In this document: one piece after another, positions 7,875 through 17,241 of the stretch
Layout of the letters: every line of letters begins with the position of its first letter
Numbering within the stretch: the stretch's first letter is position 1
NCBI GenBank assembly: GCA_905197955.1
Contig: CAJKAR010000008.1
Location: 61,551 to 125,550 of the forward strand
Direction of reading: 5' to 3'
Source: an uncultured Lentisphaeria bacterium
Lineage (GTDB): Bacteria; Verrucomicrobiota; Lentisphaeria; Victivallales; UBA1829
DNA length: 64,000 nucleotides
Notes under the pieces: model-generated
Database searches by the model: none
What the model was told of the DNA's origin: nothing
The model's input: only the letters and a program-made list of their open reading frames with translations
Position numbers and translations under genes: made by a program

Positions 7875-9629
7875 ATGAAAACAGTCTTCGAAAAAACAGA
7901 GTGGTTCCGAAAAGCGGAATACGGATTATTCTTTCACTTTCTAAATTCGGGCAGTGCGCTCCATCCGCCGGAGAACCGTAGCCAGCGGATTCCCGCGCCT
8001 CCCGATGAGTGGAACAGGATGGTGGACAGTTTCGATGCGGATGCCATTGCGAAACAGGTTCATGAACTTGGAGCGGGCTATGCCTTTCTGACCGTCGGTC
8101 AGAACTCCGGCTACTACTGCGCGCCGAACGAGACCTATGACCGGATCATGGGACTGAGCGGAGATCGTTCCAAGTGCTCCCGCCGCGATCTGATCAGCGA
8201 CTTTGCCGATGCCCTTGCAAAGTACAACATCCCCCTGCTTGCCTACACCACCACTCTTGCGCCCGGATTCGATTTCGACGCGGTGCGGAACCTGAAATCC
8301 ATCCCGCCCTGGAACTGCAATGCAAACTGCGGAAATTATCAGGAGGTCAAACAGTTTGCCGGAACCGATCCGCGTCTGCGGGAATTCCAGACGATGTGGA
8401 GCGCCATTCATGCCGAATGGATGCGGCGCTGGGGAACAAAAGTCAAAGGCTGGTGGGTCGATGGCTCCTATTTCGCCGATAAAATGTATGCCTTTCCGGA
8501 TCCACCCAACGGAAAGTCCTTCGCCGACGCCCTTCGCACCGGCAATCCGGATGCGATCATCGCGTTCAATCCAGGCGTGGTCTATCCGCCTCGCGCGGTG
8601 GACCCGTGCCAGGACTATCTTGCCGGAGAGATCAACGAACCAGAATACGGACTCCTCAACGGCCCCATGGTCGAGGGGATGCAGTACCATGTACTGACCT
8701 ATGTCGGGCAGTACTGGGGAAAAGGACCGGTCCGCGGCGATGGGAAAACTCTTGCCGCCATGACCAGGAACATTACCGATAACGGAGGTGTCGTCAGCTG
8801 GGATCTCCCCTTCTCGCCAAAGGGGATCGACGACGAACTTTTCGCCGTACTCAAAGAGTTCGCCGATCAGTATGCCCGCAGTAAAAAACTCTTCCCGAAA
8901 ACGGAAGTCAAAATCACGCCGCCGTGCTGGAACGCGGAAGGAAAAGGAATCCCCGGCAAAGTGGAACTTCATTCCGTGGATCCCGCCGAAATCGAGCTGG
9001 AATGGAATGGTTCCCTCTGCACGAACGGAGGGGAAAAAGATGCGGTGATCGAACTTGCGCCGGCAGACGCGAAAGAGTGTCGTTTGAAACTGAGCTGCGG
9101 CGGATTCTCCAGAGAGATCCCGGTGCATATTGCCAGAGAGATTGCTCTTTCTTCGTCGCTTTCCGCTCCAATGGAGCTGAAAACAAAGGATGGCGTCCGG
9201 CACCTCGGAGCCTATCAGTGTGCAGTTGCTGATGGTGATTTTATCATAGATGCGGAAATTTTCGAACAGAAACCGGAGATCCGTGCCATGCCATGGGAAT
9301 GTTCCTGTCTGGAGGTGTTTCTTTCGGACGGGGTTCAGGAAAAAGTCCAGATCTGCATCCGGCACGACGGTGCAGTTTTTCAAGTGAAAAACGGTGCCGT
9401 GGAAGAGTGTCCAGCTGTCAAAATCGTTCCGGGCAGGCGGGATGCGGACTCTTTCCGCTTCCGGGCCGAAATTCCGCTCTCCCTGATGAAAAGCTATCGA
9501 CCGGAAGACAAAACGTTTTTCTTCGATTTCCAGCAGAGCGTCAAAGAGGGAAATGCCGTCCTCCGGAATATGCTCTCCGGTTTTGCCGGAGGAATCGTTT
9601 CGGAATTTGCAAAAGCCATTGTAAAGTAA
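7875..9629 (+). CDS. GH29-like alpha-L-fucosidase family enzyme
   Basis: 584 residues, no signal peptide. The N terminus has WFRKAEYGLFFHF, matching the conserved WF....FGiFiHWG region of GH29, and KVKGWWVDGSY supplies the expected catalytic nucleophile (Asp196). The N-terminal ~350 residues fit the barrel; the remainder is a beta-rich accessory part (from about residue 350, with ...PAEIELEWNGSLCTNGGE... and a final domain resembling a carbohydrate-binding sandwich). It is the last gene of the LacI operon, 30 bases after the giant secreted protein, and ends at a strong bidirectional terminator. Lack of export signal suggests it trims imported oligosaccharides. Fucosidase specificity is inferred from the family; related barrels act on other deoxy sugars. 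Confidence 0.78.
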   Translation: MKTVFEKTEWFRKAEYGLFFHFLNSGSALHPPENRSQRIPAPPDEWNRMVDSFDADAIAKQVHELGAGYAFLTVGQNSGYYCAPNETYDRIMGLSGDRSKCSRRDLISDFADALAKYNIPLLAYTTTLAPGFDFDAVRNLKSIPPWNCNANCGNYQEVKQFAGTDPRLREFQTMWSAIHAEWMRRWGTKVKGWWVDGSYFADKMYAFPDPPNGKSFADALRTGNPDAIIAFNPGVVYPPRAVDPCQDYLAGEINEPEYGLLNGPMVEGMQYHVLTYVGQYWGKGPVRGDGKTLAAMTRNITDNGGVVSWDLPFSPKGIDDELFAVLKEFADQYARSKKLFPKTEVKITPPCWNAEGKGIPGKVELHSVDPAEIELEWNGSLCTNGGEKDAVIELAPADAKECRLKLSCGGFSREIPVHIAREIALSSSLSAPMELKTKDGVRHLGAYQCAVADGDFIIDAEIFEQKPEIRAMPWECSCLEVFLSDGVQEKVQICIRHDGAVFQVKNGAVEECPAVKIVPGRRDADSFRFRAEIPLSLMKSYRPEDKTFFFDFQQSVKEGNAVLRNMLSGFAGGIVSEFAKAIVK

Positions 9630-9647
9630 AAATATAAAAACAAAAAG

Positions 9648-9682
9648 AAAGACGGGAACATCTTTGTTTCCGTCTTTTTTTT
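9648..9682. terminator. Bidirectional intrinsic terminator
   Basis: A 13-bp stem (AAAGACGGGAACA with TGTTTCCGTCTTT, one G-U pair) and a 4-base loop, flanked by A-rich sequence on the left and a T-run on the right. It lies between convergent genes and can serve both the GH29 operon and the AraC gene. Confidence 0.88.
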
Positions 9683-10499
9683 ATACCTCCGTTTTTCTCT
9701 CCTCTCCTGCAATGGAATCCCGGTAAAAGAGCGGAGAAATTCCATACCGCCGTTTGAAGAATTTGGAAAAATAATACGGGGAGGAGAATCCGAGTTCCTC
9801 CGAAATCTCCCGGATTTTTTTCTTCGGATCGTGCATGAGGTGCAACGCTCTGGCAAGGAGTTCATTCTGAAGGAACTCCTTCGCGGAACAGTGCATCTCC
9901 CTGGAGAATTCCCGGGAAAACGCGGGAACGCTCAATCCGGCGGACTCCGCGAGGTCGGCAACGCTCATTCGTGCGGAAACGGAACGGCGCACCATCTTCG
10001 GAATCTCTGCAAAACGCCATTTTTCGGCATGATTCCGGTTTGCCGGAATCAGCGGCAGACAGAGCTCCAGAACGATTGACTGCAATCCATAACAGGCGAT
10101 CACCGGGTCCGGTTCGGCAAAATAACGTTCAATCCGTTTCAAGATTTCCGGAGAATGCAGACAATGTATTCTCTCCGAACCGGTGAACAGATCCATTCCC
10201 GGAAACGCCTCCAATGTAAAATGGAGACTCAAAATCCGAAAATCCGGTTTACGGTGAATGAAAATGGGAAGCCCCAGGGGAATGAACAGAATCTCGCCAT
10301 CCCGGTGCGGAAAAATCTCTCCTGTGACGTTGCTGCGGATATAAGACTCCGCTCCCGGATCGCTGCCGACAACACAGGAGAGAATATTGAACGGAAGCTG
10401 AAACGTCCGATCATATTCCGTCACCTCTTCGAACAGATTGACGAACCGGAACTCCGCTCCCGCCCTGCACGCCGGATGTCTTCGGAAGAAAGATATCAT
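9681..10499 (-). CDS. AraC-family transcriptional regulator
   Basis: 272 residues. The C-terminal ~100 residues hold two helix-turn-helix motifs typical of AraC/XylS: MSVADLAESAGLSVPAFSREF and IREISEELGFSSPYYFSKFFKRRYGISP. The N-terminal part is a predicted cupin-like ligand-binding domain (EVTEYDRTFQLPFNILSCVV, HRDGEILFIPLGLPIFIH). The start has a TAAGGAT box about 9 bases upstream. It is divergent from the glycyl radical enzyme gene, with about 100 bases between the starts, so control of that gene is likely. The stop codon sits in the T-run of the shared terminator. Confidence 0.9.
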   Translation of the reverse strand: MISFFRRHPACRAGAEFRFVNLFEEVTEYDRTFQLPFNILSCVVGSDPGAESYIRSNVTGEIFPHRDGEILFIPLGLPIFIHRKPDFRILSLHFTLEAFPGMDLFTGSERIHCLHSPEILKRIERYFAEPDPVIACYGLQSIVLELCLPLIPANRNHAEKWRFAEIPKMVRRSVSARMSVADLAESAGLSVPAFSREFSREMHCSAKEFLQNELLARALHLMHDPKKKIREISEELGFSSPYYFSKFFKRRYGISPLFYRDSIAGEERKTEV

Positions 10500-10598
10500 A
10501 AAATAACATCCTTATCTTTCAAAATTACATCTCATTTCCCCAGTCCGTCTGTTAAATTATCACATCAAATGAGAAATTCAAACAGGGAGTCACGGGAC

Positions 10599-12848
10599 AT
10601 GGAAAACACGGATCTCAGACAGGAACTTCGCACCTTTTATCAGGAAGGCGGCAAACAAAACGGTCCATGCCGGGACGCGGAGCAGACCGCCAGTTACAAC
10701 CGGATGCTCGAAGAGTTTCAGGCCACTGCCGCGGCACATCCGGAATACTCCGCCATGCGGATGCGGAAAGAGACATATCGGATCATCACCGATCACTTCC
10801 GTCCAGTGATCTTCCGGAATTGTCCGTTCTACTTTGAAGCCGGAATCAACGGCGGCTGGGGAAACTATCCGGGAAAGAACTGGCTCCAGAACCATTTCCG
10901 GGAGAAGATCTTCCGGCAGGAGATTCCCGCTCAGGATTTCGAACGCTTCCGTGCACGCAGCAATCAGAGATACATTCTCTGCTGCGGACCTTATGTGGAT
11001 GCCGTTCATCATCTTCCGCCGATCACACGGATTCTGGAAGGCGGGTTCCGGAGCGTTTACGAAGAAGCGCTTGCCGCCCTTCCCCGATGCGGGAATGCGG
11101 AGGAACGCGAATTTGTCGAAACCGCAATCGCAGGACTGGAGAGCATCCGGGAAATCCAGTGGAAGTTCGCATCCCGCGCGAAAGAACTTCTGGATTCCGG
11201 CGAACTGAGGGGGAAACAGAAAAAATTGATGAGCATGATTGCCGATTCCGCACAACGGTGTCCCTGGGAAGCGCCCGCGACGTTTTACGAAGGACTCAAT
11301 TTGTTCTGGTTCCTGCGCGAAATACCGGCACTGCTCGACGGATTGTCACAATTTTCGATCGGGCACCCGGATGCCATGCTGATTCATCTCTACCGGAAGG
11401 ACCTTGCGGAAGGACGTCTGACAAAAGAGGATGCCTATGAACTGATCCGTCAATTTCTCCTGATTGCCGACTGTCATTACGACAGCTTCTCCGTTGTCCA
11501 TGACTACTGCGATCACGAACTGGAAATTCCCCTGACCCTCGGCGGATGCGACGAGGACGGAAACGAAATCTGCAATGACCTGACCTTTCTCTTTCTGAAA
11601 GCCCACCGGGAGTGCGGACTCGTTTTCCCGAAACTCCACTGCCGGTATTCGGAGCATTCGTCTTCCGAATATCTGCGCTTCATCGCGGAGGATCTCCGCA
11701 ATGGAAGAGGAGTCTACTCGCTGTTCAACGACGAGGCGGTCATCCGCAGTCTAACCAGACAGGGCAAAACTCTGAAGGAAGCCAGACGCTATCTCTGCAC
11801 AGGATGCTGGGACGGCTTCGTCGACAGCGTCGAAAACGTTGACACCGCCAACTATTTCAGTCTGGCGCGGATTCTCGAAGCAACCATTTATCCCGATCCC
11901 GAACGGGAAAAAGAAGCACAGGTTCAGTTCGAACGCATCGACCATTGCACCTCCTTTGAGGAAGTCCGCAACACCATCTACCGCAATATTCTCCATTTTC
12001 TCCGTTCCGTCCTGAACGACTACACAAAGTACGGAGCACTCTATCCGCGGATCGCGCCTCATCCGACCTACTCCGCCTGTCTGGAAGGCTGTCTCGCCTC
12101 CCGGAAAGACGAAACCGCCGGAGGCAGCAAATACAAACAGCGAATCATCGTCCTGGCATTTCTGGCAAATCTCATCGACTCGCTCTCTGCCATCAAGACG
12201 CTCTGTTTCGACCGGAAGACTTGTACGCTCGAAGATCTCCTGAATGCGGTCCGGAACAACTGGAAAGACGCGGAAGTTCTGCGGAACGAAGTCCTCTCCG
12301 CGCCGTACTGGGGCGACGATTCCGAAACGACCACCGCCCTCGCCCGCTTCTTTCTGGACGGACTCCTCCGCGACACGGCCGACCTGAAAAATGAACGCGG
12401 CGGCCCCTATACCTTCTCCATCTGGATCTACCGCGAATACCGCTACTGGGGAGAACAGATGCGCGCCCTCCCGGATGGGCGCTTCGACGGGGACCTTCTT
12501 TCCCAGGCGCTGAATCCCTCTCATTTCCGCAACAAGGAGGAGATCACCACAACTCTGAATGCCCTCGGACGACTCGATTACAGCAAATTTCTTTCCACCA
12601 ATACGAATCTGACCTTCGATCGCGAGCACACCACGCCGGAACTGCTGGAAGCCCTCTTCCGCTCCTTTGCCGCCAAGGGGCTCCAGCTTCTCCAGCCGAA
12701 CTGCTGTTCCCGGGAAGAACTGCTGGATGCGCAGAAACATCCGGAAAAGCACCCGAATCTGATCGTGAAAGTCTGCGGCTTCTCCGCCCGCTTTGTCGCA
12801 CTCGAACCGGAATGGCAGGAGGAGATCCTGAAGCGGAAACGCTATTGA
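10599..12848 (+). CDS. Glycyl radical enzyme of the pyruvate formate-lyase superfamily, atypical active site
   Basis: 749 residues when started at the ATG with GGGAG nine bases upstream (an in-frame ATG at 10570 is the alternative). The C-terminal loop KVCGFSARFVAL matches the glycyl radical motif, with radical Gly727, 22 residues from the end. The mid-protein loop is LCTGCWDGF: Cys403 is the expected thiyl residue. In the dehydratase and lyase branches the residues are G-C-V-E; here they are G-C-W-D, with an additional Cys400. The C-to-G spacing (324) is normal for the superfamily. No radical-SAM activating enzyme is seen within this window, so activation must come from elsewhere. Regulated presumably by the divergent AraC protein. 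Substrate unknown; a 1,2-diol or related fermentation substrate from deoxy-sugar breakdown is speculation. Confidence 0.88.
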   Translation: MENTDLRQELRTFYQEGGKQNGPCRDAEQTASYNRMLEEFQATAAAHPEYSAMRMRKETYRIITDHFRPVIFRNCPFYFEAGINGGWGNYPGKNWLQNHFREKIFRQEIPAQDFERFRARSNQRYILCCGPYVDAVHHLPPITRILEGGFRSVYEEALAALPRCGNAEEREFVETAIAGLESIREIQWKFASRAKELLDSGELRGKQKKLMSMIADSAQRCPWEAPATFYEGLNLFWFLREIPALLDGLSQFSIGHPDAMLIHLYRKDLAEGRLTKEDAYELIRQFLLIADCHYDSFSVVHDYCDHELEIPLTLGGCDEDGNEICNDLTFLFLKAHRECGLVFPKLHCRYSEHSSSEYLRFIAEDLRNGRGVYSLFNDEAVIRSLTRQGKTLKEARRYLCTGCWDGFVDSVENVDTANYFSLARILEATIYPDPEREKEAQVQFERIDHCTSFEEVRNTIYRNILHFLRSVLNDYTKYGALYPRIAPHPTYSACLEGCLASRKDETAGGSKYKQRIIVLAFLANLIDSLSAIKTLCFDRKTCTLEDLLNAVRNNWKDAEVLRNEVLSAPYWGDDSETTTALARFFLDGLLRDTADLKNERGGPYTFSIWIYREYRYWGEQMRALPDGRFDGDLLSQALNPSHFRNKEEITTTLNALGRLDYSKFLSTNTNLTFDREHTTPELLEALFRSFAAKGLQLLQPNCCSREELLDAQKHPEKHPNLIVKVCGFSARFVALEPEWQEEILKRKRY

Positions 12849-12911
12849 TTTTCAAACTGTTCCGTGGTATATTACCGCTTCTTCACAACGGGAATAAAAC
12901 GGGAGAACAGC

Positions 12912-13619
12912 ATGAAGGGAGGAATCCATTCCGATCCGGAACGGCTGACGGCAGCCTGCGTTTTGAGTATCATCGGGGGATTCCTCGATATCTACACCTA
13001 TCTCTATCGCGGAAAGGTGTTCGCCAATGCCGTAACAGGAAACATGGTGCTTTTCGGACTCAATCTCGCAGAACGGAACTGGCTGGCTTCCGGTCGCTAT
13101 CTGCTTGCGATCCTCTCCTATGCGCTCGGCGTATTTGTCGCGGAAATCGTTCATGGAAAACTGCCGGACGGACGGAAAATCTCCTGGAACCAGACTGTCA
13201 TCCTTCTGGAAATTCTCTGTCTTCTGCCGGTCTGTTTCATTCCCTACGGAGAGTTCGATTTCATCGTCAACTCTCTGATCTCGTTTGTCTGCGCGCTTCA
13301 GGTCCAGACCTTCCGGAAGGTGCACGGACTGCCCTTCGCCTCCACAATGTGCACCGGAAATCTGCGCAGCGGAACGGAAGCTCTCTTCCACAGCTGGAAA
13401 AAACGCATGCCTGGCGAATTCACCAAGGCCATGCATTACTACGGCGTGATCGTCTGCTTCATTTTCGGTGCGGCGGCCGGTGCAATTCTGCTCGGAATGC
13501 TGGGGCACTTCATCTTTCTTCTGATTCCGCTCGGACTGCTGGCGGTCTTCTTTCTCATCACACCGAAGCGCCAGATTGTCATCTGGAGAAACCGCCTCCG
13601 GGCTCTCTTCGGGAAATAA
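12912..13619 (+). CDS. DUF1275 (YoaK-type) membrane protein
   Basis: 235 residues, about six predicted membrane segments, with the paired motifs NAVTGNMV (after the first helices) and ASTMCTGNLRSG that mark DUF1275. The start at 12912 has GGGAG six bases upstream; an extension to 12864 lacks a ribosome binding site. It follows the glycyl radical enzyme by 63 bases and is probably co-transcribed. The family is widespread and its function is not established; transport of a small molecule is the usual guess. Confidence 0.85.
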   Translation: MKGGIHSDPERLTAACVLSIIGGFLDIYTYLYRGKVFANAVTGNMVLFGLNLAERNWLASGRYLLAILSYALGVFVAEIVHGKLPDGRKISWNQTVILLEILCLLPVCFIPYGEFDFIVNSLISFVCALQVQTFRKVHGLPFASTMCTGNLRSGTEALFHSWKKRMPGEFTKAMHYYGVIVCFIFGAAAGAILLGMLGHFIFLLIPLGLLAVFFLITPKRQIVIWRNRLRALFGK

Positions 13620-13667
13620 GCGTTTCTCCCCTTCCCGGAAAAACAGAGATAGTTTTGACGGATCTGT

Positions 13668-15914
13668 TCAGACAATACGGGAATTCCATGCGCGAATCCG
13701 TTGTTTCATCTCCTCAATCCCGAGAACGCCATGGGCAAAACCTTTCCGGACCAGTTCCGCCGGGAGAAATTCATCGTATTTGTCAAACAGCGGAATTTCT
13801 CCCGGATAGAGCAGTTCCATCGGATCCAGCGGTTCCCCGGCGATCTCAGACAGAACGCGGAAAAATTCCTCCGCATTCGCCCGCATTTTGAATTGCAGGA
13901 AATACGGTCTTGAGGAGTCCAGCGCGGACAACCCAAGCCTGGATGCGCATTTGAGTTTCAGAAAACGTTCCAGCGCAAGAAACGCATACGTACCGAGCCA
14001 CGGAAAAAGGCACCACATCTCACCGCCCAGACAAATCAGCGGATTTTCCGTCATTCCGGAATTCACCGCGGCACGCCTGGCTTCGCCGAGTCGCACCACG
14101 GCATTTTTCATCAAGTACGGATAGATCCGATCGCTCTGCAGAACCTCGCGCATCTTCTCCAGAATTTTCGTATGCATGTCTCCGGGACACAACCCGAAGA
14201 ACGCAGGGACCTTGCCGGGAACCTGTTCACAGTAGATCAGATGACGCTTGTAGTCGATCTCCTCGACGATCCAGACATGTCCGGCAAGCGCGATCTTCTC
14301 TCCGACCGGCGGCGGCCTCACAATCGTTCCGAGCTCCTGCGAACGGGTGCGGACCGTGAACTCCTCGTTCTCCTTGAACACCGCAAAAAAACGGAAGGAG
14401 CTGAGCTGCCGTTCCCCCGCAAGACCGACAATCAACCCGCCGCGTTCCGTCTTCTGAATCTGTTCCTGCGCAAGGAGATGATGCAGAAGCATCCGGAAAT
14501 CCTCCTGCGAAACCCGGTGGAAATACGAGAGCGAAAGCACACGGCCCGCCAGCGCGGCAGGCGACATCTCCCCGCACGAAGCCAGCGTGCTCATCGTCTG
14601 ATGATACAGCAGACTGTACGGCAGACGATCCAGTCGCGGCGGTTCCACCCACCGTTCCTCCAGATACGTCTGCACCAGACCAATTCCCTGAAGGAGCTTC
14701 CACGGCACCGTCGCCGGCAGCATTGCCCGCTCCTCCGGCGGATCCTCCCGCATGACAAACCACATCTCCGGCGGCAGATCACGTCTGCCCGTGCGTCCCA
14801 TCCGCTGGAGAAAGGAGGAAACCGTAAATGGCGCGTCGATCTGAAACGCGCGTTCCAGACGCCCGATATCGATCCCGAGTTCCAGAGTCGCCGTTGTCAC
14901 AGTCGTCTGAAAACGGGTATCATCCTTCATCGCCTCCTCCGCGCTCTCCCGGTAGGAGGCGGAAAGGTTGCCGTGATGAATCAGAAAACGATCCGGCTCG
15001 TTTTTCGCCTCGCAATACTGCCGGAGCGTGGTGGTGACCGCCTCGCACTCTTCGCGTGAATTCACGAAAACCAGACACTTTTTCCCCCTGGTATGCTCAA
15101 AAACATATCCCAGTCCGGGATCCGCATGTGCCGGAGCGGTATCGGTTTTCCCATCCAGCACAGGCAGAGCGCCGGCACATTCCGCAGAGCCGTTCTCATC
15201 CGCGGCCTGACGCTCCTGAACATAGAAATGTTCCATCGAAAGCCGCCAGCGGACGCCTTTCCCTTTGATTTCAGGAATCAGGGTCCGACGGCCGGTCCCC
15301 ATCGAAAGAAAACGGCCGGTGTTCTCCGGATCGCCAATCGTTGCGGAAAGTCCGATCCGGCGCGGATTCACTCCAGCCAGACGGGAGAGACGTTCGATCA
15401 GACAAAGCGTCTGTCCTCCGCGATCGCCGCGCAGCAGAGAGTGCACCTCGTCGATCACCACAAACCGCAGATCTCCAAACAGATGCGGAATCTCCGAATG
15501 TCTGCGCAGCAGAAGCGCCTCCAGCGACTCCGGCGTAATCTGGAGGATCCCGGAGGGATTCTTCAACAAACGGCTCTTATGCGACCGCGCCACATCCCCG
15601 TGCCAGTGCCAGACCGGAATCCCGGCTTCCCGACAGAGCTCGTTCAAACGCAGAAACTGATCGTTGATCAGCGCCTTCAGCGGCCCGATGTAGATCGCAC
15701 CGACCGTTTTCGGCATATCCTCCTGAAAAAGCGTCAGTATCGGAAAAAACGCCGCCTCCGTCTTGCCCGAAGCCGTGGACGCGGACAGCAGCAGATTGTC
15801 ATCCGAATGAAACACCGCATCCCCCGCCGCAACCTGAACCGCACGCAGCGATTCCCAGTTGTTCCGGTAGATGAAATCCTGTATAAACGGCGCATATCGC
15901 TGGAAAATGTCCAT
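13668..15914 (-). CDS. BrxHI/Lhr-like DEAD/DEAH-box helicase
   Basis: 748 residues, superfamily 2 helicase. Visible motifs: I (SASTASGKTEAAFF), Ia/Ib region (YIGPLKALINDQF), II (VIDEVHSLLRGDRGGQ), III (SAT), IV-V (VFVNSREECE, TTATLELGIDIG) and VI (QRMGRTGRR). The long C-terminal half beyond the helicase core is of the Lhr type. The start was set at the ATG seven bases past the stop of the ATPase gene, whose TGA lies inside the GAGG box, a sign of translational coupling. In type 2 BREX systems a helicase of this kind (BrxHI) accompanies BrxD. Here it is the third gene of a TerB-BrxD-BrxHI operon. Nucleic acid unwinding is secure; the defence role is inference. Confidence 0.88.
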   Translation of the reverse strand: MDIFQRYAPFIQDFIYRNNWESLRAVQVAAGDAVFHSDDNLLLSASTASGKTEAAFFPILTLFQEDMPKTVGAIYIGPLKALINDQFLRLNELCREAGIPVWHWHGDVARSHKSRLLKNPSGILQITPESLEALLLRRHSEIPHLFGDLRFVVIDEVHSLLRGDRGGQTLCLIERLSRLAGVNPRRIGLSATIGDPENTGRFLSMGTGRRTLIPEIKGKGVRWRLSMEHFYVQERQAADENGSAECAGALPVLDGKTDTAPAHADPGLGYVFEHTRGKKCLVFVNSREECEAVTTTLRQYCEAKNEPDRFLIHHGNLSASYRESAEEAMKDDTRFQTTVTTATLELGIDIGRLERAFQIDAPFTVSSFLQRMGRTGRRDLPPEMWFVMREDPPEERAMLPATVPWKLLQGIGLVQTYLEERWVEPPRLDRLPYSLLYHQTMSTLASCGEMSPAALAGRVLSLSYFHRVSQEDFRMLLHHLLAQEQIQKTERGGLIVGLAGERQLSSFRFFAVFKENEEFTVRTRSQELGTIVRPPPVGEKIALAGHVWIVEEIDYKRHLIYCEQVPGKVPAFFGLCPGDMHTKILEKMREVLQSDRIYPYLMKNAVVRLGEARRAAVNSGMTENPLICLGGEMWCLFPWLGTYAFLALERFLKLKCASRLGLSALDSSRPYFLQFKMRANAEEFFRVLSEIAGEPLDPMELLYPGEIPLFDKYDEFLPAELVRKGFAHGVLGIEEMKQRIRAWNSRIV

Positions 15915-15921
15915 CGGAACC

Positions 15922-17241
15922 TCAGAGTTCAAATTCTTCGAATTCTTTCTGAACGGGAACCTCGGAGAGCTGGCTTTCCGCAAACCGGAACTGATCCGAT
16001 CCCAGCAGAGAATCGACCGAAAGCCCCGGATTCTGCCAGACCAGATTCAACAGCTCAATGAAATCCCGAATCACTTCCCGCGGCGTGATATGGGAATCCG
16101 CACCGATCCGGTGAAATTCGAACCGGAGAAAACGAATCAGGTCATCCTGCGTCAGAATTCTATGGTATTCAAAGAGTTCCGCATGAATATCAGCAAGTTT
16201 CTCCACAAGCACCAGCATCTCTTCCGCCGTCAACGGAGAAAGACGGATCACAGGAGCGAGCATATCCCGCAGCTTCTCCCCGCTGAATCTCCCATCCTCC
16301 AGACGCGACCGCAGAGCCTCATAGCTGAACACCCCGCGCCTGGTATCCTCGACACACTGCGGAGTACCTCCCATGAGAATGCCCAGATACCGAGCCTTCC
16401 CCTGAAGCGTATCGTTGTACATGGTGAGAATCTTTTCATAATTGCTCTGGCGCGTGATGCTGTTCGGAATCTTGTAGATGTTGACAAGCTCGTCGATCAG
16501 AATCAGAAGACCGCTGTAACCGGCGCGCTTCAGAAAGGTCGCAAACAGTTTGATGTACTCGTACCAGTCGTCATCCGTGACGATGATGCCGACCCCCAGG
16601 TCATTTTTTGCCTCCGTCCGGGTTCCGTACTCTCCGCGGAACCATTTGACGACCTTTGCCTTCGTCTCCTCGCACCCATCCAGATGAGAACGATAATAAA
16701 GCGAAAGCAGACGGGCGAAATCGAATCCATGCACCATTTCATTCAATGAGGCGATCACCTCTCCGATTTTCCGCTCCACCAGACGCGGAAACGCGGGATC
16801 GTCGGGAGAAATGCCGTTTTCCGCAGCAGTCTCCATCTGCACACTGCTGATCCAGCGGTCCAGAATAAGAGTCAACGCCCCGCCTTCCGGACGGGTCCTC
16901 GTCGCCATGTTCCGGATCAGCTCCTTGTAGGTGGCAAGCCCCTGCCCGCGGGTTCCCTGGAGCCGGCGCTCCGGAGAAAGATCGGCATCCGCCACAACAA
17001 AGTTCCGGTCCATTGCATAGTTCCGAATTGTCTGGAGCAGAAAGCTCTTTCCGCTGCCGTATCTCCCGACCAGAAAACGGAACGTGGCTCCCCCCTCCGA
17101 AATAATCTCCACATCCCGCAGCAGGGCGTCGATCTCCAGCTTGCGACCGACCGTAATGTATGGCAGTCCGATCCTCGGCACCACACCGCCTTTCAAAGAA
17201 TGGATGATCGCCGAAGCTATTCTTTTTGGCACTTTTGTCAT
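15922..17241 (-). CDS. BrxD-like P-loop ATPase (BREX ATP-binding domain)
   Basis: 439 residues. The N terminus (RIASAIIHSLKGGVVPRIG, then YITVGRKLEIDALLRDVE) and the Walker A FLVGRYGSGKSFLL are those of the BREX ATP-binding domain family (BrxC/BrxD, formerly DUF2791). Walker B is GLLILIDELVNIYK. The family is a STAND/ORC-like ATPase thought to work with a helicase on DNA. Its ATG overlaps the stop of the TerB gene by four bases, and it is followed at once by the helicase. No PglZ, PglX methylase or BrxC/PglY is present in the window, so this is not a complete BREX locus. Confidence 0.87.
   Translation of the reverse strand: MTKVPKRIASAIIHSLKGGVVPRIGLPYITVGRKLEIDALLRDVEIISEGGATFRFLVGRYGSGKSFLLQTIRNYAMDRNFVVADADLSPERRLQGTRGQGLATYKELIRNMATRTRPEGGALTLILDRWISSVQMETAAENGISPDDPAFPRLVERKIGEVIASLNEMVHGFDFARLLSLYYRSHLDGCEETKAKVVKWFRGEYGTRTEAKNDLGVGIIVTDDDWYEYIKLFATFLKRAGYSGLLILIDELVNIYKIPNSITRQSNYEKILTMYNDTLQGKARYLGILMGGTPQCVEDTRRGVFSYEALRSRLEDGRFSGEKLRDMLAPVIRLSPLTAEEMLVLVEKLADIHAELFEYHRILTQDDLIRFLRFEFHRIGADSHITPREVIRDFIELLNLVWQNPGLSVDSLLGSDQFRFAESQLSEVPVQKEFEEFEL

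Noticed and set aside
7941..9383. Antisense frame inside the GH29-like gene
   Set aside because: Plus strand carries the GH29 motifs and nucleophile; the antisense frame has no start signal.
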